From positions 1-64,000 of the forward strand of contig JAJZDI010000012.1 of NCBI GenBank assembly GCA_021806045.1: a stretch of 64,000 nt of DNA, written 5' to 3'. Shown piece by piece: positions 50,600 to 58,754 of the stretch (position 1 is the first letter of the stretch; every line of letters starts with the position of its first letter). The translations under genes were made by a program, and so were the position numbers. Origin of the DNA: Actinomycetes bacterium. Its GTDB lineage: Bacteria; Actinomycetota; Acidimicrobiia; Acidimicrobiales; RAAP-2. The notes beneath the pieces were generated by a model. It made no database searches. It was not told the origin of the DNA and saw only the letters and a list, made by a program, of their open reading frames with translations.

Positions 50600-51538
50600 T
50601 CAGTCGGCAGATCGGGAGAGGCCGGCGCGCTCGCCTCGGGTGACGAACTTCGTCGCCATCTTCCGGGAGGCCTCGTCGATCATCTCGTCGCCGAACATGA
50701 CGGCACCCGTCCGGTCCTCCTCGGTGGCCTTCCGGTAGGCGTCGAGGATGTCCCAAGCCCGGTCGAACTGTTCCTGCGTGGGCGAGTAGACCTCGTTCAG
50801 GACACCCACCTGGTCCGGCGTCAGCGCCCACTTGCCGTCATAGCCGAGCACGCGGGTGCGCTGGGCGAACTCGCGCAGGGAGTCGAGCTCCCGGATCTTG
50901 AGGAACGGCCCGTCGATGACCTGCAGGCCGTTCGCTCGCCCGGCCATCAGGATCTTCGAGAAGACGTAGTTGAAGTGGTCACCGGGGTACTCGGGGATGG
51001 CGACCCCGCCGGTCAGCACGGGCATCTCCATCGAGGCGGCGAAGTCGGCCGGGCCGAAGATGATCGTCTCCAGCCGGGGGGACGCCGCGCAGATCTCCTC
51101 GACGTTGATCAGGCCGCGCGTCGTCTCGATCTGAGCCTCGATCCCGATGTGCCCGACCGGCAGGCCCGACTTCTTCTCCACCTGCGTCAGGAGGAGATCG
51201 AGTGCCACCACCTCGGCCGCCGACTGCACCTTGGGCAGCATGACCTCGTCGAGCCGGGTACCGGCGTTGCCGACCACCTCGATGACATCGCCGTAGGTCC
51301 ACTCGGTGTCCCACGCGTTGATCCGGACGCAGAGCACCCGATCGTCCCACGGCAGGTTCCGGATGGCGTCGACCACCTTGACCCGAGCCGCCTCCTTCTC
51401 CAGCGGGGCTACCGAGTCCTCGAGGTCGAGGAAGCTCATGTCGGCTGCGACGGTCGGTGCCTTGGTGAGGAACTTCTCGTTCGACCCCGGGGACGACATG
51501 CAGGATCGGCGCGGCAGGTTACGGGAGCGTTCGGACAT
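50600..51538 (-). CDS. mcl: CoA-ester lyase of the CitE/malyl-CoA lyase family
   Basis: The protein has 312 residues in a TIM barrel. RRSCMSSPGSNEKFLTKAPTVAADMSFLDLEDSVAP contains the N-terminal phosphate-loop and the Asp-Glu pair. RINAWDTEWTYGDVIEVV, IGIEAQIETTRGLINVEEIC with the Mg-binding Glu, IIFGPADFAASM with the Mg-binding Asp, and GKWALTPDQVGVLNEVYSPT complete the family. It would cleave beta-methylmalyl-CoA or malyl-CoA to glyoxylate plus propionyl- or acetyl-CoA, closing the ethylmalonyl-CoA pathway with the meaC-like and mcd genes. ATG lies 6 bases after TACGAT, a leaderless start. Confidence 0.87.
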   Translation of the reverse strand: MSERSRNLPRRSCMSSPGSNEKFLTKAPTVAADMSFLDLEDSVAPLEKEAARVKVVDAIRNLPWDDRVLCVRINAWDTEWTYGDVIEVVGNAGTRLDEVMLPKVQSAAEVVALDLLLTQVEKKSGLPVGHIGIEAQIETTRGLINVEEICAASPRLETIIFGPADFAASMEMPVLTGGVAIPEYPGDHFNYVFSKILMAGRANGLQVIDGPFLKIRELDSLREFAQRTRVLGYDGKWALTPDQVGVLNEVYSPTQEQFDRAWDILDAYRKATEEDRTGAVMFGDEMIDEASRKMATKFVTRGERAGLSRSAD

Positions 51539-51544
51539 GGCCAG

Positions 51545-51550
51545 ATCGTA
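51545..51550 (-). promoter_or_regulatory. -10 box for leaderless CoA-ester lyase mRNA
   Basis: TACGAT on the minus strand ends 6 bases before the ATG at 51538. Confidence 0.5.
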
Positions 51551-51603
51551 CGGGCCGTCGGGAGGGGCGGGCAAAGGCGCCGGGAAGGCGGCGCCCATCG
51601 CCC

Positions 51604-52854
51604 CTACGGAGCCGCTGCCTGCACCGCGACGAGGTCGGCCGGGAGCAGTTGCTCGGTGATCAGGCGTTCGAAGCGCGACGGATCCCCGCCGACGAACGCC
51701 CGGCAGCGCGGCATGCCCTCGACATAGCAGGTCACGTACGCCCGCCACGTGGGGTGGGTCAGGAACTGGACCGCCTTGGCCGCCCGCTCCCTCGGAAGCA
51801 GGCCGTGACGGGCGACCTCGTCGATCACGGTGTCGGGGTCGGCGCCGTCCTCGTGGAGGCGGAAGGCGGCATTCTGCCGGACGCCTCCGAGCACCTCGAG
51901 GGGCCCCGCCAGTGCGGCGATGGCGTCGGCGTCGTAGCGGATGCCGAGCGGCCGCAGGATGGACCCGACCACGCCCTCGGGCCGGGGCCCGAGGACGACC
52001 TCCAGCCCCAGATCGGCCAGCCCCTCGGCCATCAGGCACTGGGGGGTGCCGACGAGGAAGATCGACTCCTCCCACCACCGGCGGCGGCGGACGAGCCCCG
52101 CTTCCTTGCGGGCGTGCTCGGTGTGGTGGCCCGGATAGGCCTCGTGTGCCACCAGGTGGGCGAGCCCGGTCGAGAGGACAGGCAGGTCGGTGTTGACGGC
52201 GACCCGGCTCCGCAGGTTCCCCAGGTAGTAGTTGAAGCCCGCCCACGGCTCGTCCCGCACCAGCTCGAAGTCGACGTGCTCCCCGTCGGGCAGGCCGAAG
52301 AGGACGGCGGTGCGGGCGCGGAGCTCCTCGGCCAGCGCGGCGATGGCCGTGCCGAGCCGTTCCGGCGGGACGGTGTGGGCGTCACGCCACGCCTCGAGGC
52401 GCTCGGCCAGCGGTCCGGTGCCCGGGAGCACCTCGTCCAACTGGCGGTGGGCGGCGGCGAAGGCCCCCTCGTCCGCCCGGACCGGGCGCACGCCGTAACA
52501 GCGCTCGACCTCGTCGGCGTACGGGACGGGCTCGCCGGCGAGGCGCCGGGCCGTCGTCTCCAACCCGACCACCTGGGCCCGCAGCCACCGGCGCCGGCCG
52601 GCGTCCGCCCCCGACGGCGGCTCCGCCCCGTCATCGGCAGGGTCTCCCAGATCGCCGCCATCGTCGAGGTCGATGACCAGCCGGCGGGCCGACTCGGCCA
52701 GCGCCCCCGGCAGTGGTGCCGGCGCTGCCGCCACGGCTGCAGCCAGCCCGGCGGGACCGTAGTAGGCGTCGACCAGACCGTCGATGTGGCGCCCGAGCTC
52801 GAGGCCCAGGCGGAGGTACCGCTCGACCAGCCCGGGACCGGCCGGGCCGGTCAC
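51604..52854 (-). CDS. Zincin-like metallopeptidase-family hypothetical protein (HExxxGHH)
   Basis: The protein has 416 residues, mostly helical. A possible metal site is HLVAHEAYPGHHTEHARKE near residue 235, resembling the HEAxPGHH motif of DUF885-type proteins. A second conserved-looking part is FLVGTPQCLMAEGLADLGLEV, where a downstream Glu may complete the site as in gluzincins. No signal peptide. The start is GTG; no promoter box was recognised. The neighbour downstream on the strand is a CoA-ester lyase with no obvious link. Catalytic activity has not been shown for this group as far as I know. Confidence 0.75.
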   Translation of the reverse strand: MTGPAGPGLVERYLRLGLELGRHIDGLVDAYYGPAGLAAAVAAAPAPLPGALAESARRLVIDLDDGGDLGDPADDGAEPPSGADAGRRRWLRAQVVGLETTARRLAGEPVPYADEVERCYGVRPVRADEGAFAAAHRQLDEVLPGTGPLAERLEAWRDAHTVPPERLGTAIAALAEELRARTAVLFGLPDGEHVDFELVRDEPWAGFNYYLGNLRSRVAVNTDLPVLSTGLAHLVAHEAYPGHHTEHARKEAGLVRRRRWWEESIFLVGTPQCLMAEGLADLGLEVVLGPRPEGVVGSILRPLGIRYDADAIAALAGPLEVLGGVRQNAAFRLHEDGADPDTVIDEVARHGLLPRERAAKAVQFLTHPTWRAYVTCYVEGMPRCRAFVGGDPSRFERLITEQLLPADLVAVQAAAP

Positions 52855-52885
52855 GGACGCACCGGTCGCCGGATCCCGGCTCCGA

Positions 52886-53569
52886 TCATCCGAGGCGCTC
52901 GCGCAGGAAGGTGGTCGTCCGGTCCCACAGCTCCGACGCCGCCGCCGCGTCGTAGACCTCGGGACGGTCCTCGTTGAAGAACGCGTGATCGGCGCTGTCG
53001 TAGTGGACGAACTCGACGTCCTTGCCGAGGTCGCGCAGCTGGGCCTCGAGGGCGTGGGCGGCGTCGGGGGTGAAGAAGCCGTCCCTCCCGGCCACGTGCG
53101 CGAGCACGGCGCCTTCGAGCTTCGAGTAGTCCGGCGCCGCGTCGGGCCAGGGGATCAGCCCGTAGGCAGGGACGACTGCGTGGACGGCATCGGGCCGCTG
53201 GGTGGCGAGGACCAGTGCCAGCCCCCCACCCATGCAGAAGCCGACCACGCCCACCGACGGCCGCCCAGTACGGCGGAGGAGCTCGTCGACTGCACCGCTC
53301 AGATCCTTCGCCGCCGTGTCCATCCGCATGGCCATCATCTGCTTGCCCGCCTCGTCCGGCTCGGTCAGCGGGACCTGCGTACCGTGGTAGAGGTCGGGAG
53401 CCAGGGCGGTGAAGCCGGCATCGGCGAACCGGTCGCACGTCCTCGTGATCTGGTCGACCAGCCCCCACCACTCCTGGAGGACGATGACGCCTGGGCCGCC
53501 ACCTTCCGGTGTGGCCAGATAGCCACCGCAGGTCGAACCGTTGCTCGGGAATTCGATCATCTCACCCAT
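52886..53569 (-). CDS. Dienelactone hydrolase family protein
   Basis: The protein has 227 residues with an alpha/beta hydrolase fold and a Cys nucleophile. Glu in VLQEWWGL, Cys in VGFCMGGGLAL (~110), Asp in HVAGRDGFFTPD and His in DSADHAFFNEDRPEVYD give the dienelactone hydrolase set. Such enzymes open lactones in aromatic degradation or act as general esterases. ATG lies 7 bases after TAGCGT (53577-53582), a leaderless start that excludes the longer frame. No aromatic-degradation genes are nearby. Confidence 0.9.
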   Translation of the reverse strand: MGEMIEFPSNGSTCGGYLATPEGGGPGVIVLQEWWGLVDQITRTCDRFADAGFTALAPDLYHGTQVPLTEPDEAGKQMMAMRMDTAAKDLSGAVDELLRRTGRPSVGVVGFCMGGGLALVLATQRPDAVHAVVPAYGLIPWPDAAPDYSKLEGAVLAHVAGRDGFFTPDAAHALEAQLRDLGKDVEFVHYDSADHAFFNEDRPEVYDAAAASELWDRTTTFLRERLG

Positions 53570-53576
53570 GCATCGA

Positions 53577-53582
53577 ACGCTA
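53577..53582 (-). promoter_or_regulatory. -10 box for leaderless dienelactone hydrolase mRNA
   Basis: TAGCGT on the minus strand ends 7 bases before the ATG at 53569. Confidence 0.45.
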
Positions 53583-53635
53583 TCCGCCCCGCCGGTGACC
53601 GGCACGGCGCGACGGAGAAGCAGGTCAGCGGGGCT

Positions 53636-53665
53636 GTTCACGGGGAGTCCTTGCAGCTTGTGAAC
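53636..53665 (+). promoter_or_regulatory. Inverted repeat upstream of the NlpC/P60 gene
   Basis: GTTCAC (53636-53641) and GTGAAC (53660-53665) face each other 25 bases before the start codon. It could be an operator or a leader hairpin. No c-di-AMP riboswitch consensus was recognised. Confidence 0.3.
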
Positions 53666-53689
53666 CGACGGACTAGAAAGAGCGCCGTT

Positions 53690-54892
53690 GTGACTGACGT
53701 CGAGCAGTGTTCGACGGCGAGGCCGGTCCCTGGTGGCGGGGTCCGAGTCCGCTCCCGCTGGGGTGCGGCCATGGTCCTTGGAGTGGCCATCGTCACAGGC
53801 ATCACCTCCGTGGTGTCTGGATCAGCGCGCCCCGCCGGCGCCGACCAGATCTCGTCCGCCAAGGCCCAGGCCGCCCAGGTGAACGCACAGATCCAGGCGG
53901 CGAACGCCCACATCGACCAGCTGTCCCAGCAGTACGACGCGGCCACGTACCACCTCCAGCAGGTCAACGCCCAGATCGCCGCCGGCAAGCAGCAGCTGGC
54001 GAAGGATCAGCAGCAGGTGGCCCAGGACCACACCAAGCTGCGGAAGCAGGCCGTCAACGCCTACATGACAGCGGGCACGTCGACGCCGCTCAGCCAGTAC
54101 TTCTCCACGAACGGCTCGGCCGCCGGGATCAGCAACGAGTACACGTCGATCGCCGACGGCAACGTAACCACCACCATCGACCAGCTCCACACGGCCCAGA
54201 ACCAGCTCCAGACCGAGCAGCAGGTCCTCACCCGCCAGCAGCAGCAGGCGGCGGCTGACCAGGCGTCGATCGCCACGGCACGCAACCAGGCCAACGCCCT
54301 GGTGGCCCAGGAACAGAGCACGCTCAACGGGCTCGACGCCCACATCCACCAGCTCGTCATCCAGCAGCAGCAGGCGCAGGAGGCGGCTGCCCGTGCCGCT
54401 GCCCAGGCCGCGTACCAGGCGCAGCTGGCCGCGTCCCGTGCCGCTCAGGCAGCCCAGGCGGCCCAGGCCGCAGTTCAGAACCAGGGTGGCCAGTCGAGCG
54501 GGCCCGCACCCGGTTCGGCGGTCCCGCCCGTCTCGCAGAACGCAGCCGGGGCGGTGGCGGCTGCCGAGAGCCAGATCGGCGTCCCCTACCAGTGGGGTGC
54601 AGAGGACCCGGGTGTGGCCTTCGACTGCTCCGGTCTGACCGCGTGGGCGTGGGGCCAGGCCGGCCACCCGCTCCCCCACTACTCGGGCGCCCAGTACGAC
54701 GACACGGTGCGCATCCCACTGGCCGCCATGCAGCCCGGTGACCTGCTCTTCTACGGCCCGGGCGGTTCCGAGCACGTGGCCATGTACGTGGGCGGCGGGA
54801 TGATGATCGAGGCCCCCCACACCGGTGCGTCGGTGTGGGTCACGCCGGTGCGGACCGGCTACGGCTTCGTCGGCGTCGGGCGGGTCGAGTAG
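53690..54892 (+). CDS. NlpC/P60 peptidoglycan endopeptidase with coiled-coil N-terminus
   Basis: The protein has 400 residues. An export signal (MVLGVAIVTGITSVVSGSARPAGA) precedes a ~230-residue Gln/Ala-rich coiled coil, a short Gly/Pro/Ser linker and a C-terminal NlpC/P60 domain. Catalytic Cys is in AFDCSGLTAWAWGQAG (~313) and His in SEHVAMYVGGGMMIEAPHTG (~362). GVPYQWGAEDPG is the usual substrate-loop start. The architecture matches RipA-type and PcsB-like wall hydrolases that cut the peptide stem during division, with the coiled coil restraining activity. Start GTG is preceded by AAAGAG; other upstream codons lack the signal context. Confidence 0.9.
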   Translation: MTDVEQCSTARPVPGGGVRVRSRWGAAMVLGVAIVTGITSVVSGSARPAGADQISSAKAQAAQVNAQIQAANAHIDQLSQQYDAATYHLQQVNAQIAAGKQQLAKDQQQVAQDHTKLRKQAVNAYMTAGTSTPLSQYFSTNGSAAGISNEYTSIADGNVTTTIDQLHTAQNQLQTEQQVLTRQQQQAAADQASIATARNQANALVAQEQSTLNGLDAHIHQLVIQQQQAQEAAARAAAQAAYQAQLAASRAAQAAQAAQAAVQNQGGQSSGPAPGSAVPPVSQNAAGAVAAAESQIGVPYQWGAEDPGVAFDCSGLTAWAWGQAGHPLPHYSGAQYDDTVRIPLAAMQPGDLLFYGPGGSEHVAMYVGGGMMIEAPHTGASVWVTPVRTGYGFVGVGRVE

Positions 54893-55012
54893 TCCCGACC
54901 ACCGCCCGATCGGCGTCACACGGGCAGGTGGCGACCGGTCCATGCGTCTGACGGGTACCCTGGGCACGGCGAGGCGCGCTGCGAGCCGCACACTGCCCCG
55001 CACGGTTCCGAC

Positions 55013-55978
55013 ATGAGACCCATCCCCGTCGCCTTCCACATCTGGTTCATCGAGGTCCACACCTACGGGATCGGGCTGGCGCTGACCTTCTGGTTCGGCC
55101 TCCGCTACCTGGAGCGGCGGATGCGGCGGGCCGGTTACCCCTGGCAGTGGGTGACGACGATGTTCCTCTGGGTCGTCCTCTCCGCCATCGTCGGCGCACG
55201 CTTCATGCACGTGGTGGCGAATTGGGGCTACTACTCGGCCCACCTGGACCAGGTCCTCTCCATCTGGCAGGGCGGGCTGTCGTCCTTCGGCGGGCTGCTC
55301 TTCGCTGTGCCCACCGCCATCGTCGTCGCCCGCCGCCGCTGCCCCGAGGTGCGGATCGCCCGCCTCCTCGATCTGGTGGCCCCGGTCCTGGTGGCCAGCT
55401 GGGCCCTCGGGCGGCTGCTCGGGCCGCAGCTCATGCGGGCCGGGGGCGGCCACCCGACCACCCAGTGGTTCGGCATGTACTACGCGGACCAGGTGGGCAA
55501 GCGGCTTCCGGTGCCCATCTTCCAGGCCATGGAGGACGCCGCCATCTTCGGCGTCCTGCTCCTGATCGAGCGCTGGCTCCGGAACGTGGCACCCCGGTCC
55601 ATCGTGCCCGTCGGTGGCACCCCCGTCGCCGAGGCGGACCTGCCCCCGGCCGGGATCGTCCTCGGTGTGACCATGGCCCTGTGGGGCGTCGAGCGGTTCC
55701 TCGACGAGCACCTGTGGCTGAGCGGCGGCGGGCTCGGTTCCGACCTCGTCCAACTGGCCGGCATCGCCCTCTTCGTCGCCGGGGTGGCCGTGCTCGTCAC
55801 ACGGGTGCGGCCCCTGGCCATCTGGCGGGCGGGCGGAGCGGAAGCCGATTCCCCGGCCGGCGGCGACGGGGACGAGGCGGCCGGGGAGCTCCCCGACGAC
55901 TCCCCGGAGGAGCCGGTGTCGGTTCCCGATGCCGGTCGCGGCGGCCTGCCGGGCGCCATCCCCGAACTGCCCACCTGA
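55013..55978 (+). CDS. Divergent Lgt-like (prolipoprotein diacylglyceryl transferase family) membrane protein
   Basis: The protein has 321 residues with about seven hydrophobic helices. The order follows Lgt: HTYGIGLALTFWFGLRYLERR, VGARFMHVVANWGYY, WQGGLSSFGGLL and LLDLVAPVLVASWALGRLLG. The canonical GRxGNFxNxE block is changed: after GR comes LLGPQLMRAGGG, so the usual Asn and Glu are missing. A late WGVERFLDEHLW replaces the 'R..E..R' element. True Lgt transfers diacylglycerol to the lipobox Cys. Here activity is doubtful, and a bona fide lgt may exist elsewhere. A charged cytosolic C-terminal tail of ~55 residues is Asp/Glu/Pro-rich. Confidence 0.72.
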   Translation: MRPIPVAFHIWFIEVHTYGIGLALTFWFGLRYLERRMRRAGYPWQWVTTMFLWVVLSAIVGARFMHVVANWGYYSAHLDQVLSIWQGGLSSFGGLLFAVPTAIVVARRRCPEVRIARLLDLVAPVLVASWALGRLLGPQLMRAGGGHPTTQWFGMYYADQVGKRLPVPIFQAMEDAAIFGVLLLIERWLRNVAPRSIVPVGGTPVAEADLPPAGIVLGVTMALWGVERFLDEHLWLSGGGLGSDLVQLAGIALFVAGVAVLVTRVRPLAIWRAGGAEADSPAGGDGDEAAGELPDDSPEEPVSVPDAGRGGLPGAIPELPT

Positions 55979-56056
55979 GACCTCGCCCTCCCCGGGCTGG
56001 CCACCTGGCACGCGGCCAGGCGGTCTACCGACGCGAGACAGACACCGTGGAACCGG

Positions 56057-56980
56057 TCAGGAACCTGCGGCGTCCTTCTCGGCGGCCGCTTTCGCCTCAG
56101 CCGCCTTGCGGTAGGCCTCCAGCTGGTCGAGGAGGGGCATCCGCTCCTGGCCCACCGTCGAGTCCAACCGCTCGGCGATCTGCTCGGGCGTCCACCGGCC
56201 CTCGGCGTAGACGGCCCGCACCTCGCGGGGCTGGTTCCACACGGCGATCTTCGGCCCCACCGCCGTGTAGACCTGGCCGGTGATGTGGCGGGCCCGCTCG
56301 GAGAGCAGGTAGACGACCAGCGGTGCCACGTCCTCGGGATCGCCCATCTCGGCCAGGTCCATCGGCACGTTGGCCGACATCCGGGTGCGGGCCACCGGGG
56401 CGATGGCGTTGGCGGTGATCCCGTAGCGGTGCAGGCCGGCGGCCGCCGAGCGGACCAGGGACACGATCCCGCCCTTGGCCGCCGCGTAGTTGGCCTGGGC
56501 CACGCTCCCGGCGAAGGCGCCCGAGGTGAAGGCGACGAGCGATCCGCCGCCCTCCTGCTTGCGCATGATCGCCGAGGCGGCCCGGAAGACGGTGAAGTGC
56601 CCCTTCAGGTGCGTCTCGATGACGGCGTCCCACTCGTCCTCCGACATGTTGAAGAGCATCCGCTCCCGGAGGATCCCGGCCACCGCCACCACGCCGTCGA
56701 TCCGCCCCCAGCGCTCCACCCCGGCCGCCACGATCCGCTCGCCACCGGCCAGCGTGGTCACGCTCTCGGCCACCGCCACCGCCTGGCCGCCGGCGGCCTC
56801 GATCTCGGCCACCACCTTCTCGGCCACCTCGCTGGTGGGGTCCTCCCCGGCCATCGACACGCCGATGTCGGCCACGACGACCCGGGCGCCTTCGGCCGCG
56901 GCGGCCAGTGCCACCGCCCGGCCGATGCCGCCGCCGGCGCCGGTGATGGCAACCACCTTGTCCTGCAGGAATCCGCTCAT
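56057..56980 (-). CDS. SDR family (3R)-hydroxyacyl-CoA dehydrogenase-like protein
   Basis: The protein has 307 residues. ITGAGGGIGRAVALA is the cofactor loop, VVVADIGVSMAG an NAD-type strand end, and VVAVAGILRERMLFNMSEDEWDAVIETHLKGHFTVFRAA is typical of the MFE2/HSD17B4-type SDRs. The catalytic Ser is in AFTSGAF and Tyr-Lys in NYAAAKGG. The ~45-residue C-terminal extension (WTPEQIAERLDS...) is also family-like. Likely oxidises a hydroxyacyl-CoA in beta-oxidation or sterol side-chain breakdown. ATG follows GGAG at 8 bases. It is divergent from fadD; a KstR-like palindrome lies between them. Confidence 0.88.
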   Translation of the reverse strand: MSGFLQDKVVAITGAGGGIGRAVALAAAAEGARVVVADIGVSMAGEDPTSEVAEKVVAEIEAAGGQAVAVAESVTTLAGGERIVAAGVERWGRIDGVVAVAGILRERMLFNMSEDEWDAVIETHLKGHFTVFRAASAIMRKQEGGGSLVAFTSGAFAGSVAQANYAAAKGGIVSLVRSAAAGLHRYGITANAIAPVARTRMSANVPMDLAEMGDPEDVAPLVVYLLSERARHITGQVYTAVGPKIAVWNQPREVRAVYAEGRWTPEQIAERLDSTVGQERMPLLDQLEAYRKAAEAKAAAEKDAAGS

Positions 56981-57049
56981 CGCTCGTTCTCCATCGTTCG
57001 TCGGTAGGCCGGGGCGGCCAGGGCGTCCGCCCGCTGGTTGACCCGCGCG

Positions 57050-57063
57050 AGAACATGTTCTAG
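57050..57063. promoter_or_regulatory. KstR-like palindrome between SDR and fadD
   Basis: AGAACATGTTCTAG contains the perfect 12-base palindrome AGAACATGTTCT. It fits the TNNAACNNGTTNNA pattern of the mycobacterial TetR-type regulator KstR at all fixed positions except the first T. Placed between divergent acyl-CoA genes, it could control both. A related site lies at 62306-62323. Confidence 0.5.
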
Positions 57064-57158
57064 CGTCGCCGCTGGGCCGGCGCCACCCGGCGGGGCCACG
57101 ATCGACCGGTGCCGGCACCTCTGCCGGCCCACGCGCACGGAGGGGGACGGCGAGCGAC

Positions 57159-58709
57159 ATGGGTGACCTCGGGTTCTGGGCACTGGCACACGAGGATCCG
57201 GCGCACCTGGCGCTGGTCGACCCCGAGGGCGGCGAGCTGACGGCCGGGGAGCTCCTGGGCCGGGCCAACCAGGTCGTCCACGGGCTGCGGCGCTTCGACC
57301 TCAAGCCGGGTGACGTGGTGGCCACCCTGCTCCCCAACTGCACGGAGATGTTCGAGCTCTACCTGGCCGCCCTCCAGGCCGGGTGGTACCTGGTGCCCAT
57401 CAACCACCACCTCGTCGCCCCCGAGGTCGCCTACATCCTCAAGGACTCGGAGGCCAAGGTGTTCGTGGCTCACGAGCGGTTCGCCGACGTGGCCCTCGAC
57501 GCGGCCGACGAGGCCGAGATCCCCTCGTCCACCTGCTTCGCGGTGGGGGACATCATCGGGTTCAGCTCGTATGCGGCCATGCGTGACGCCCAGCCCATCA
57601 CCGATCCGCCCGACCGGACCATCGGCGACGTCATGAACTACACCTCGGGCACCACCGGCAACCCCAAGGGCGTGTTCCGCCCGCTGTCGGGGGCCACGCC
57701 CGAGCAGGCCGCCCTCGGGCTCAGCGGAATCCTCATGCTGTTCGGCATCAACCCTCAGGACGACAACGTCCACATCGTCGGCTCCCCCCTCTACCACACG
57801 GCCGTGCTGCGCTTCGGTGGCGGTTCGATCCACTTCGGGCACACGGTGGTCCTCATGGACAAGTGGACCCCCGAGGGGATGCTCGAGCTCATCGAGCGCT
57901 ACAAGGTCACCACCTCGCACATGGTCCCCACCCAGTTCCACCGGTTGCTCTCCCTGCCCGAGGAGGTGCGGAACCGCTACGACCTGTCGTCGCTCCGCCA
58001 CATGATCCACGCCGCCGCACCGTGCCCGGTCGACGTGAAGCACAAGATGATCGAGTGGTGGGGCCCCGTCATCGACGAGTACTACGCGGCCAGCGAGGGC
58101 GGCGGGACCGTGGTCAACACCGAGGAGTGGCTGCGCAAGCCGGGCACCGTCGGACGTCCCTGGCCCATCTCCGAGATCGCCATCTTCGACGACGCCGGCA
58201 ACCGGATCGAGGAGCCGGGCACCATCGGCACCGTCTACATGGCCATGCAGACCGGTGACTTCACCTACCACCACGACGAGGAGAAGACGGCGAAGAACCG
58301 AATCGGCGCGTTCTTCACCGTCGGCGACGTGGGGTTCCTCGACGAGGACGGCTACCTGTTCCTGCGTGACCGCAAGATCGACATGATCATCTCGGGCGGG
58401 GCCAACATCTACCCGGCCGAGATCGAGAACGCCCTCCTCGGCCACCCGGCGGTGGCCGACGTGGCCGTCTTCGGCATCCCCGACGAGGACTGGGGCGAGC
58501 AGGTGAAGGCCGTCATCGAACCGGCCGCTGGCATGGAGCCCACCCCCGAGCTCGAGGCGGAGATCCTGGCCTTCTGCGAGGGCAGGCTGGCCAAGTTCAA
58601 GATGCCCAAGTCGATCGACTTCATCGCCGAGATGCCCCGCGACCCCAACGGCAAGCTCTACAAGCGCAAGCTCCGTGACCCCTACTGGGAGGGTCGCCAG
58701 AAGATCTGA
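57159..58709 (+). CDS. fadD: Acyl-CoA synthetase (AMP-forming)
   Basis: The protein has 516 residues. It activates a carboxylic acid to acyl-CoA through an acyl-adenylate. A3 motif YTSGTTGNPKG (~160), A5 YYAASEGGG, A7 VGDVGFLDEDGYLFLRDR and A8/A10 IISGGANIYPAEIE and PRDPNGKLYKRKL with the adenylating Lys are complete. The YHTAVLRFGGG loop is common in FadD3/FadD17-like enzymes of steroid or branched substrates, so a bulky acid is possible. ATG has GGAGGGGGA about 11 bases upstream. It is convergent with alkB. Confidence 0.91.
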   Translation: MGDLGFWALAHEDPAHLALVDPEGGELTAGELLGRANQVVHGLRRFDLKPGDVVATLLPNCTEMFELYLAALQAGWYLVPINHHLVAPEVAYILKDSEAKVFVAHERFADVALDAADEAEIPSSTCFAVGDIIGFSSYAAMRDAQPITDPPDRTIGDVMNYTSGTTGNPKGVFRPLSGATPEQAALGLSGILMLFGINPQDDNVHIVGSPLYHTAVLRFGGGSIHFGHTVVLMDKWTPEGMLELIERYKVTTSHMVPTQFHRLLSLPEEVRNRYDLSSLRHMIHAAAPCPVDVKHKMIEWWGPVIDEYYAASEGGGTVVNTEEWLRKPGTVGRPWPISEIAIFDDAGNRIEEPGTIGTVYMAMQTGDFTYHHDEEKTAKNRIGAFFTVGDVGFLDEDGYLFLRDRKIDMIISGGANIYPAEIENALLGHPAVADVAVFGIPDEDWGEQVKAVIEPAAGMEPTPELEAEILAFCEGRLAKFKMPKSIDFIAEMPRDPNGKLYKRKLRDPYWEGRQKI

Positions 58710-58754
58710 GCAGGCGCCCTCGCCCGGGCCGGCCCTCCACCACGCCGAGCAGGA

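Noticed and set aside
53570-53689. c-di-AMP (ydaO-type) riboswitch before the NlpC/P60 gene
   Set aside because: Such genes often have one, but the 120-base region lacks the conserved elements; only a short inverted repeat is present.
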